Source: an uncultured Caulobacteraceae bacterium (lineage in GTDB: Bacteria; Pseudomonadota; Alphaproteobacteria; Caulobacterales; Caulobacteraceae). From it: DNA of 8,633 nt. Shown here in pieces: positions 1 through 4,928 of this stretch. The position numbers were made by a program, and so were the translations under genes. Position 1 is the stretch's first letter. Every line of letters starts with the position of its first letter. The notes below the pieces were generated by a model, which saw only the letters and a program-made list of their open reading frames with translations, made no database searches and was not told where the DNA came from. The stretch spans positions 1 through 8,633 of the forward strand of contig CAMLRH010000104.1 of assembly GCA_946482375.1 (NCBI GenBank), in the 5' to 3' direction.

Positions 1-80
1 GACGAAAGTCGGGACCCAGGTCTGTCCAGTCAGCACTCCGCTGGAAAGTCCTGGGTCCCGGCCTCCGCCGGGATGAGCGG
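1..80. repeat. Long palindromic intergenic repeat, copy 1 (left end cut by window)
   Basis: Arms gggacccagg (11-20) and cctgggtccc (50-59) are exact inverse complements around a 29-base spacer. The right arm continues through a smaller palindrome (about 58-72) to end in gggatgagcgg. Its 31-base length (50-80) equals the right arm of copy 3 at 6705-6735, and the sequence is closely similar. The left arm has its own small palindrome (gac-gaaa-gtc, 2-10), but its outer part lies beyond the window edge. The element ends 11 bases from the phoH stop codon, so phoH transcripts would carry it in their 3' end. There is no T-tract after the stem, so it is not a canonical intrinsic terminator, although it could stabilise or bound the mRNA. 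Confidence 0.8.
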
Positions 81-91
81 ATAAGGCTAGC

Positions 92-856
92 TCACAACAC
101 CCCGAGCATATCGGCCACCAGCGGGTGGCGGACGATGTCGCGTTCGGCGAGGCGGACGACGGCGATGTTGCCGACCGCTTCCAGTCTTTCGGCGACGGGG
201 CCGAGGCCGGAGAGTTCGGGCAGCAGGTCGGACTGGTTGGGGTCGCCGGTGACCACCATCGTCGAGTGCCAGCCCAGCCTGGTCAGCAGCATCTTGAGCT
301 GCACGTAGGTGCAGTTCTGGGCCTCGTCGATGACGACGAAGGCGTTGTTGAGCGTGCGGCCGCGCATGAAGCCCACCGGTGCGATCTCGATGGCGCCCTC
401 GGCCATGAGCGCGCGAACGCGTTTCATCGACAGGCGGTCCGACAGCGCGTCGTAGAGCGGACGCAGGTAGGGCGCGAGCTTGTCCTCCATCTCGCCGGGC
501 AGGAAGCCGATGGATTCGCCGGCTTCGACGGCGGGGCGGGAGAGCACGATGCGGCCGACCTTGCCGGCTTCCAGCGCCTCCACGGCCTTGGCGATGGCGA
601 GGTAGGTCTTGCCGGTGCCGGCGGGGCCCAGCGCCATGACCAGGTTCTTGTTGTCGATCGCCTCGATCAGCTGCGCCTGACCGGGCGATTTTGGTTTTAT
701 TGTCTTGAGATACCCCTGCTCCCTGTCGTCGTTATGCCCCAGCGGCGACCAGCCGGCGCCCACGGGAAGACGGCGCACCTTGCTGTCCTCCTGATGGAAC
801 TGGGCCGGGTCGAAAGCGCCTTCGCGCACCATCCGCTTCAGGGCACGTTTGGTCAT
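92..856 (-). CDS. phoH: PhoH family protein (P-loop ATPase), 254 aa
   Basis: Cytoplasmic ATP-binding protein of the PhoH family, whose members resemble the ATPase half of superfamily 1 helicases; the physiological role is poorly defined, and phosphate-starvation and RNA-related roles have been proposed. Walker A is GPAGTGKT at residues 77-84. The family block [21 protein letters not shown] spans about 106-126, MRGRTLNNA about 164-172, Walker B VVIDEAQN 174-181, TGDPNQSD 203-210 and the terminal RDIVRHP 239-245. This is the short single-domain form: it has no room for the extra N-terminal domain of the longer YbeZ/PhoL type, and no ybeY neighbour is visible. I chose the ATG at 856 because GGAGG (862-866) sits 5 bases upstream. 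In-frame starts at 877 (ATG) and 895 (GTG) are rejected because they lie in or next to a terminator-like hairpin and add no conserved residues. It is divergent from the carbonic anhydrase gene. Confidence 0.93.
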   Translation of the reverse strand: MTKRALKRMVREGAFDPAQFHQEDSKVRRLPVGAGWSPLGHNDDREQGYLKTIKPKSPGQAQLIEAIDNKNLVMALGPAGTGKTYLAIAKAVEALEAGKVGRIVLSRPAVEAGESIGFLPGEMEDKLAPYLRPLYDALSDRLSMKRVRALMAEGAIEIAPVGFMRGRTLNNAFVVIDEAQNCTYVQLKMLLTRLGWHSTMVVTGDPNQSDLLPELSGLGPVAERLEAVGNIAVVRLAERDIVRHPLVADMLGVL

Positions 857-1017
857 GCAATCCTCCGTTGGGGGCATGAAAAAAGGGCGGGCCACAGCGG
901 CTCGCCCTCGGGACAGGAAGTGAGATGAGAGTGGGCGGCGCGTGCGCGGCCGGGAGGCTCGCTGACGCCTGTCAAACGGGTCGGCGGACTTGGCCGCCGG
1001 AACTCAAAACGCGACAC
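853..1017 (-). CDS. Possible 54-aa leader ORF overlapping the phoH start
   Basis: A GTG at 1017 is preceded by GGAG (1027-1024) with a 6-base spacer, and opens a 54-codon frame that ends in TGA at 855-853. That stop overlaps the phoH start codon as ATGA, the usual arrangement for translational coupling. The frame runs straight through the terminator-like hairpin at 885-907, so translating ribosomes would mask it. The peptide is rich in Pro, Arg and Ser, matches no family I recognise, and has no run of a single amino acid typical of classical attenuation leaders. About two thirds of its codons end in G or C, lower than expected for real genes in this window, which argues against an independent protein. 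It may be a regulatory leader or a chance frame. Confidence 0.25.
   Translation of the reverse strand: MSRFEFRRPSPPTRLTGVSEPPGRARAAHSHLTSCPEGEPLWPALFSCPQRRIA
879..907 (-). terminator. Intrinsic-terminator-like hairpin in the phoH 5' leader
   Basis: On the minus strand, a stem made of GGGCG-A-GCC (907-899) and GGC-C-CGCCC (893-885) has nine base positions with one A/C mismatch and a five-base loop. Six T residues (884-879) follow immediately. This is the form of a Rho-independent terminator. The neighbouring gene upstream (1143 onwards) is on the other strand, so there is no minus-strand gene visible here for it to terminate. It sits 23 bases before the phoH ATG, which makes it a candidate attenuator or the 3' end of a short leader RNA. 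On the plus strand no T-tract follows, so it should act in one direction only. Confidence 0.6.
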
Positions 1018-1087
1018 CCGGCTCTCCGTCTCGGCGGGATTACGGGGAGACTGGCGTCCCCCCGAATCGCCCGACTAGAATGATGCT

Positions 1088-1107
1088 AACCCGTTTTCGA
1101 AACGGTT
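1088..1107. promoter_or_regulatory. Interrupted palindrome upstream of the carbonic anhydrase gene
   Basis: AACC(C)GTTT-TCG-AAACGGTT forms an eight-pair inverted repeat with one extra C on the left and a three-base centre. It is AT-richer than its surroundings and lies 36 bases before the carbonic anhydrase ATG, a suitable place for an operator or promoter element. GCTAAC (1085-1090), just overlapping it, partly resembles the -10 consensus described for Caulobacter housekeeping promoters (GCTANAWC), but no convincing -35 element was found. The regulator, if any, is unknown. Confidence 0.3.
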
Positions 1108-1142
1108 AAGCGGGCATTCACCGAAACGTCACCGAGCAGCCA

Positions 1143-1673
1143 ATGACTGTCTATTCCCTGGGCGGCGTAGCGCCCCAGCTTCCGCCCGAGGACGCCTACT
1201 GGATCGCGCCGAGCGCCGCGGTGATGGGCAACGTCATCCTCAAGACGAACGCCTCGATCTGGTGGGGCGCGGTGATCCGGGGCGACAACGACCCCATCAC
1301 CATCGGCGAGAACTCCAACATCCAGGACGGTTCGGTGCTGCACACCGACACCGGCGTGCCGCTGACTATCGGGGCGAACGTCACCGTCGGGCACCTGGTG
1401 ATGCTCCACGGCTGCACCATCGGCGACAACTCGCTGATCGGGATCGGCTCGATCATTCTGAATGGGGCGAAGATCGGCAGGAACTGCCTGATCGGCGCCA
1501 ACGTGCTGATCACCGAGGGCAAGGAGATCCCGGACAACTCGCTGGTCATGGGCGCGCCTGGCAAGGTGGTGCGCGAGGTCAGCGATCATCAAGCGATGGT
1601 CCTGCAGGGCTCGGCGCATCACTACGTCGAGAACTGGAAGCGCTATCGCCGCGATCTCGCAGAGGTGCGTTGA
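1143..1673 (+). CDS. Gamma-carbonic anhydrase family protein (left-handed beta-helix), 176 aa
   Basis: Predicted trimeric hexapeptide-repeat protein of the gamma-carbonic anhydrase/YrdA/PaaY group. True gamma enzymes hydrate CO2 to bicarbonate at a metal held by three His between subunits. Repeated hexapeptides of the type (I/V)GxxxxIG run through about residues 44-140. The expected metal ligands are visible: His67 (in VLHTDTG), His84 and His89 (in [10 protein letters not shown]), along with the family's Arg46, Asp48 and Gln61. A C-terminal helix follows (about 145-176). The length is that of the short CamH-like class. The insertion loops of the archaeal Cam enzyme, including the one with its proton-shuttle Glu, are absent, so carbonic anhydrase activity cannot be assumed. 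Acyl-CoA thioesterase-like (PaaY) or unknown roles remain possible. The Shine-Dalgarno is weak (GAG at about 1134-1136). The stop is TGA. An enoyl-CoA hydratase follows 171 bases downstream on the same strand, separated by repeats. Confidence 0.93.
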   Translation: MTVYSLGGVAPQLPPEDAYWIAPSAAVMGNVILKTNASIWWGAVIRGDNDPITIGENSNIQDGSVLHTDTGVPLTIGANVTVGHLVMLHGCTIGDNSLIGIGSIILNGAKIGRNCLIGANVLITEGKEIPDNSLVMGAPGKVVREVSDHQAMVLQGSAHHYVENWKRYRRDLAEVR

Positions 1674-1713
1674 CGGACGGTAGGGAAGGTGACGGACGCT
1701 CTTAGTCCGTCAT

Positions 1714-1778
1714 CCTCGGGCTCGTCCCGAGGACCCATGAACACCGCGTCTTGACGATTGGCTCACCACGCATGGGTC
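1714..1778. repeat. Intergenic palindrome CCTCGGG/CCCGAGG with outer arms
   Basis: CCTCGGG (1714-1720) and CCCGAGG (1726-1732) form a perfect seven-base stem with loop ctcgt. The flanking gtccgtcatc and gacccatg are typical of a dispersed repeat that I recall from Caulobacterales and related genomes. The octamer gacccatg (1732-1739) is matched by its inverse complement catgggtc at 1771-1778, which suggests a two-armed element whose right half is degenerate. It lies between the carbonic anhydrase and enoyl-CoA hydratase genes. No T-tract follows, so terminator function is not shown. Confidence 0.6.
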
Positions 1779-1794
1779 GTCGCAGGCCCCCTTC

Positions 1795-1827
1795 GGCCCT
1801 TCGGGCCACTTCCCCCAAGGGGGGAAG
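1795..1827 (+). repeat. Tandem hairpins just before the enoyl-CoA hydratase ribosome site
   Basis: Two adjacent perfect hairpins are visible. GGCCC-ttc-GGGCC occupies 1795-1807. CTTCCCCC-aag-GGGGGAAG occupies 1809-1827. Only five bases separate the second stem from the GGGAG (1833-1837) used by the enoyl-CoA hydratase. The pair looks like a dispersed repeat unit different in sequence from the long inverted repeats elsewhere in the window. In the mRNA it would fold next to the ribosome binding site and might affect initiation, which is inference. Confidence 0.55.
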
Positions 1828-1844
1828 ATCAAGGGAGAAGCGCC

Positions 1845-2627
1845 GTGGCTCACGAATTCGTCCGCGTCGACCGGGAAGGGCCGGTCACCATCGTCACGCT
1901 GAACCGGCCGGAGGTCATGAACGCGCTGCACTCGCCGGCGCACTTCGAGCTGGACGAGGTGTTCAACGACTTCGCCAACGATCCCGAGCAGTGGGTGGCG
2001 ATCGTCACCGGGGCAGGCGAGCGAGCATTTTCGGCGGGCAATGACCTGAAGCACCAGGCAAGCGGCGGCGGCATGAGCACGCCGCCCTCGGGTTTCGCCG
2101 GGCTGACGTCGCGCTTCGACCTCAACAAGCCGCTGATCGCGGCGGTCAACGGCATCGCCATGGGCGGCGGCTTCGAGATCGCGCTGGCCTGCGACATCAT
2201 CATCGCGGCTGACAGCGCCGTGTTTGCACTGCCTGAGCCGCGCGTCGGTCTGGCGGCGCTGGCCGGCGGCATGCACCGGCTGCCGCGCGCCATCGGGCTG
2301 AAGCGCGCGATGGGGATGATCCTGACGGCGCGTCGCGTTTCAGCCGCGGAGGGTCAGGAGCTGGGCTTCGTCAATGCGGTAGTCCCGGCCGCCGACCTGA
2401 TGACCGAAGCGAAGCGCTGGGCACGGATGATCGGCGAGTGCAGCCCCATGTCGATCCGCGCCTCGAAGGAGGCGGTGATGAAAGGGCTGGACGAGGCGAC
2501 GCTGGAGACCGCGATCCGGGGGCAGTTCAAGTACCCCGCCATCGGGGCCCTGTTTCAGTCCGAGGACTTCCGCGAGGGCCCTATGGCGTTCGCGCAGAAG
2601 CGGGCGCCGGAGTGGAAGGGGAGGTAG
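1845..2627 (+). CDS. Enoyl-CoA hydratase/isomerase (crotonase) family protein, 260 aa
   Basis: Crotonase-fold enzyme expected to act on acyl-CoA thioesters in the cytoplasm, most simply by hydrating a trans-2-enoyl-CoA in fatty-acid or related degradation. The CoA/oxyanion-hole segment AFSAGNDLK is at 61-69. The second oxyanion segment, NGIAMGGGFEIALACD, is at 102-117, with Glu111 matching the first catalytic Glu of rat mitochondrial ECH. ALPEPRVGL (128-136) supplies Glu131 at the position of the second Glu, so hydratase chemistry is feasible. The next segment, GGMHRLPRAIG, recalls CaiD-like members, so the natural substrate is uncertain. The length is normal for the family. I chose GTG at 1845, since GGGAG (1833-1837) lies 7 bases upstream and the protein then starts right before the conserved EFVRVDREGPVTIVTLNRP. 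An ATG at 1758 would translate the hairpin repeats and is rejected. No beta-oxidation partner genes are adjacent. Confidence 0.93.
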   Translation: MAHEFVRVDREGPVTIVTLNRPEVMNALHSPAHFELDEVFNDFANDPEQWVAIVTGAGERAFSAGNDLKHQASGGGMSTPPSGFAGLTSRFDLNKPLIAAVNGIAMGGGFEIALACDIIIAADSAVFALPEPRVGLAALAGGMHRLPRAIGLKRAMGMILTARRVSAAEGQELGFVNAVVPAADLMTEAKRWARMIGECSPMSIRASKEAVMKGLDEATLETAIRGQFKYPAIGALFQSEDFREGPMAFAQKRAPEWKGR

Positions 2628-2739
2628 GGCTAACGCGTGGTAATTACGTATGAGAACTCGAACGGGGTCGCGTCAGTCCACGCTTTAAGACACTTCAAAG
2701 CTGCGCCTCGCTGTTCCGCAGCGCGAGTTCGCAATACAA

Positions 2740-2810
2740 CCGCTCACCCCGGCGAAAGCCGGGGCCCATACTGAGGCAGCTTGGGTCCCGGCTTTCGCCG
2801 GGATGAGCGG
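2740..2810. repeat. Long palindromic intergenic repeat, copy 2
   Basis: Arms of 29 bases (2740-2768 and 2782-2810) are inverse complements with two differences, and enclose 13 bases. Each arm contains its own smaller palindrome (ggcgaaagcc, ggctttcgcc). It belongs to the same family as copies 1 and 3, sharing the gggatgagcgg end and the gggtcc core. It occupies the gap between two converging genes (the enoyl-CoA hydratase ends at 2627, the helicase stop is at 2817-2819) and so could mark both 3' ends. No T-tract is present on either side. Confidence 0.85.
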
Positions 2811-2816
2811 AGCAGG

Positions 2817-4187
2817 TTAGGCCGAAGCCTTCGCCCGGTTCCGGTTGCGATTGCGCCGGCGAGGCCGCCGCTTTTCCTGCTGACCCGCGTCGGTGAGCGG
2901 GTTGTAGGCGTCCGGACGGTGAACCGGCCGATGCTCCGACTGGCCGTGCGGCTTCTGACCGCCCGGCTTGCGGCCGCGCTTCGGTTGTTGCCGGGGTTGC
3001 TCAGCCTTTTGCGCCGGTTCGGTGGCCCGCAGGGCGGCTTCAGACGCGCCCAGCGCCCGATCGTTGCGGCGGTCCCACGAGGGGATCGTCTGACGGGTCA
3101 CGCGCTGGATGTCGCGCAGCAGGTTGCGTTCGTCGTCGCTGACCAGCGCGATGGCCACGCCCGTCGTACCGGCGCGGGCCGTGCGGCCGATCCGGTGGAC
3201 GTAGGCCTCCGGCACGTTCGGCAGCTCGTACTGGATGACGTGGGTGATGCCGTCGACGTCGATGCCGCGCGCGGCGATGTCGGTGGCGACCAGCGCCTGG
3301 ACGGTCCCGGCCTTGAAGGCCGCAAGCGAGCGCTCGCGTTGACCCTGGCTCTTGTCACCGTGGATCGAGGCCGCCTCGACGCCGACGACGCCGAGTTGCT
3401 TGGCCACCCGATCCGCGCCGCGCTTGGTACGGGTGAAGATCAGGACGCGCTTCATGGCGCCGTCGGCGAACAGCTCGGCCAGCAGGGCGCGCTTGCGGGC
3501 GCCTTCGATGAAGAGGACCTTCTGGTCGATCTTCTCGACGGTGGTCGCCTGCGGCGTCACCGACACCTTGGCCGGGTCGTGCAGCAGTTCGGCGGCCAGC
3601 TTGCCGATCTCGTTCGGCATGGTGGCCGAGAAGAACAGGTTCTGGCGCTTGTGCGGCAGCAGCTTGGCGATGCGCCGGATCGGCACCACGAAGCCGAGGT
3701 CGAGCATCTGGTCGGCCTCGTCGAGAACGAAGATCTCGGTCTCCGACAGGTTGGCGACTTTCTCCTGGATGTGGTCGATCAGGCGGCCGGGCGTGGCCAC
3801 GAGGACATCGACGCCGCCGGCCAGCGCGCGGACCTGCGGGCCGTACTTCACGCCGCCGAAGACGATGGCGACGGAGAGGCCCATGTGCTTGCCGTAGGCC
3901 TTGAAGCTGTCGGCGATCTGGGTGGCGAGTTCGCGGGTCGGCGAGAGGATCAGCGCCCGGCAGCCGCGGCGCGGCGCGGGGCGGCGGTTCTCGGCCAGCC
4001 GCTGTAGGATCGGCAGCGCGAAGGCCGCCGTCTTGCCGGTGCCGGTCTGGGCGATGCCCAGCAGGTCGCGGCCCTGCAGCACCAGCGGAATGGCCTGCGC
4101 CTGGATCGGGGTGGGGGTGGTGTAGCCTTCATGCGCGAGCGCCTGAAGGATGGGCTTCGAGAGCCCAAGCGAATTGAAATCGTTCAA
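2817..4187 (-). CDS. rhlE: DEAD-box ATP-dependent RNA helicase, RhlE-like, 456 aa
   Basis: ATP-dependent RNA unwinding enzyme, as in ribosome assembly, RNA decay or cold adaptation. All core motifs are present: Q motif with GYTTPTPIQ (21-29), Walker A AQTGTGKT (46-53), Ia PTRELA (83-88), GG (111-112), Ib TPGR (132-135), II DEAD (156-159), III SAT (187-189), IV VLIFTRTK (248-255), V ATDIAARGID (301-310) and VI HRIGRTAR (331-338). Motif VI has Ala where E. coli RhlE has Gly. Overall similarity to E. coli RhlE (SLGLS start, FTRTK, HGDKSQG, YELPNVPEAYVHRIGRT) supports the name. A low-complexity basic tail (about 400-456, ending in an Arg/Asn run) probably binds RNA. The start is TTG at 4187; the protein begins where RhlE homologues begin, and no nearby in-frame ATG or GTG was seen upstream. 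The Shine-Dalgarno is weak (GAAAG, 4200-4196). A structured leader precedes it. Confidence 0.95.
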   Translation of the reverse strand: MNDFNSLGLSKPILQALAHEGYTTPTPIQAQAIPLVLQGRDLLGIAQTGTGKTAAFALPILQRLAENRRPAPRRGCRALILSPTRELATQIADSFKAYGKHMGLSVAIVFGGVKYGPQVRALAGGVDVLVATPGRLIDHIQEKVANLSETEIFVLDEADQMLDLGFVVPIRRIAKLLPHKRQNLFFSATMPNEIGKLAAELLHDPAKVSVTPQATTVEKIDQKVLFIEGARKRALLAELFADGAMKRVLIFTRTKRGADRVAKQLGVVGVEAASIHGDKSQGQRERSLAAFKAGTVQALVATDIAARGIDVDGITHVIQYELPNVPEAYVHRIGRTARAGTTGVAIALVSDDERNLLRDIQRVTRQTIPSWDRRNDRALGASEAALRATEPAQKAEQPRQQPKRGRKPGGQKPHGQSEHRPVHRPDAYNPLTDAGQQEKRRPRRRNRNRNRAKASA

Positions 4188-4205
4188 GTAATTAGCTTTC
4201 AGTAT

Positions 4206-4372
4206 GCGCGGAGCGCCGCGCTGCCCAGAAACGGCGCGCGGATCGCCGACGCGGGGTCGGTGGTGACGCCCCGCGTGTCTGGGCGTCTTATGGAAGTGAA
4301 CCTCGGCGAGCGGCAGGTGGACCCGAAAGGTCCCTCACGCGGCTGCTCAGCCAGATAGCGCGGTCATCGCGC
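4206..4372 (-). promoter_or_regulatory. Highly structured 5' leader of the RhlE helicase gene (candidate cis-regulatory RNA)
   Basis: On the minus strand, an outer stem GCCCAGA/TCTGGGC (4284-4278 with 4229-4223) encloses two hairpins. One is ACGCGGGG/CCCCGCGT (4276-4269 with 4256-4249, 12-base loop). The other is CGGCG/CGCCG (4248-4244 with 4236-4232, 7-base loop). The unpaired junction bases are only one (4277), none, and two (4231-4230), so this is a compact three-way junction of perfect stems. It is followed by hairpin GCGCGG-cgct-CCGCGC (4221-4206), then an AT-rich stretch carrying the weak Shine-Dalgarno and the TTG start at 4187. Further upstream, smaller hairpins lie at 4372-4358, 4352-4341 and 4333-4319. 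TTGACT (4407-4402) could be a -35 element, but no good -10 was found. No T-tract follows the stems, so these are not intrinsic terminators of the lipoprotein gene. I do not recognise a known riboswitch class. Confidence 0.45.
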
Positions 4373-4411
4373 AGGGCCGATGTGGAGGCTCAGGCCTTTA
4401 AAGTCAATGAA

Positions 4412-4813
4412 CTATGCCGTGGGGCAGCGAATGCGCCGCAGGCCGTTGCGGACGTCGAACAGCCCCTGGCCGTCGTCGATCAGGCGGTAGCGGAAGGTCC
4501 GCCGGCTCAACGCGCCCTCGCCGGTGAGCGCGACGTTGATCAGAATCTCACTCGGATCGGAAGTCTCCACCGACGCCACCGGCCCGCTGCTCTCATAGAA
4601 GGTCAGCCGGTCGGGGCCGATCTGGAGCCTGGTCTCCGCCGGGGGCTTGCAGTCTTCGATCGTCGCGGCCCAGACGCCGTGGAAGGTTGCCGGCACGGCG
4701 GTCAGCCGCGTCGGCTCGGGCGCGGCGGCGGGCGAACCGCTCTGGGCTTGCGGAAGCCGGTCGCTGCAGGCGGCGAGGCACAGGGCGGCGAGGGCGACAT
4801 TGATAGAGCGCAT
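4412..4813 (-). CDS. Putative outer-membrane lipoprotein of unknown function, 133 aa
   Basis: A short basic N-terminus and hydrophobic stretch (MRSINVALAALCLAAC) end in a lipobox LAAC, with Cys16 as the predicted lipidated residue. Ser, not Asp, at +2 favours the outer membrane by the usual enterobacterial rule. A Pro/Ala/Ser-rich linker (about 20-38) leads to a small globular domain (about 42-131) beginning FHGVWAATIEDC and containing RLTFYESSGPVASVE. Similar FxGxW...DC...FYES proteins occur as hypothetical proteins in alphaproteobacteria; no function is known to me. Cys55 and Cys130 could form a disulphide in the periplasm. ATG 4813 is chosen because it starts the signal peptide and GAGG lies just upstream (only 3 bases away). 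The longer frame to 4900 adds a non-signal N-terminus. It is divergent from the GMC oxidoreductase and 224 bases upstream of the helicase on the same strand, probably with a separate promoter between. Confidence 0.8.
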   Translation of the reverse strand: MRSINVALAALCLAACSDRLPQAQSGSPAAAPEPTRLTAVPATFHGVWAATIEDCKPPAETRLQIGPDRLTFYESSGPVASVETSDPSEILINVALTGEGALSRRTFRYRLIDDGQGLFDVRNGLRRIRCPTA

Positions 4814-4928
4814 GGACCTCAAGCGGCTGAGCGTAAGAACAGGTTGCGTCGCGTCACCCTTGCCCGAAAACGCGGGGCGCGCGAATGTGCAAGATAACAA
4901 CGATAACCTACCCGGGAGCGTCCGCCAG

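Noticed and set aside
857..895. N-terminal extension of PhoH to GTG 895 or ATG 877
   Set aside because: The extension overlaps the terminator-like hairpin, and the ATG at 856 has a near-perfect Shine-Dalgarno at ideal distance.
125..928. 267-aa plus-strand open frame
   Set aside because: Antisense to phoH, with no recognisable domain and composition of a shadow frame.
947..975. Promoter for phoH from TTGACA at 975-970 on the minus strand
   Set aside because: The hexamer is perfect, but the DNA at the expected -10 position is GC-only and fits no consensus, so it is not listed as a promoter.
1758..1844. N-terminal extension of the enoyl-CoA hydratase
   Set aside because: The added residues (RPFGPLPPRGE type) are translated intergenic hairpin repeats. 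GTG 1845 has a good ribosome site and begins at the conserved N-terminus.
2650..2688. 12-codon plus-strand mini-ORF in the gap before repeat copy 2
   Set aside because: No ribosome site and no sign of conservation can be seen; frames this short are expected by chance.
2654..2730. Inverted repeat gaactcg (2654-2660) and cgagttc (2724-2730)
   Set aside because: Only seven bases with a 63-base spacer, so it is weak and likely chance.
2781..4007. 408-aa plus-strand open frame
   Set aside because: Antisense to the RhlE helicase, whose motifs are all intact. Its composition (Arg/Gly/Asp/Val-rich) is typical of a mirror frame.
4814..4900. 29-residue N-terminal extension of the lipoprotein
   Set aside because: It would bury the signal peptide and lipobox away from the N-terminus.
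4647..4928. 94-residue N-terminal extension of the GMC oxidoreductase
   Set aside because: It would overlap the lipoprotein gene antisense. Family members begin a few residues before the GAGSAG motif, as with ATG 4929.
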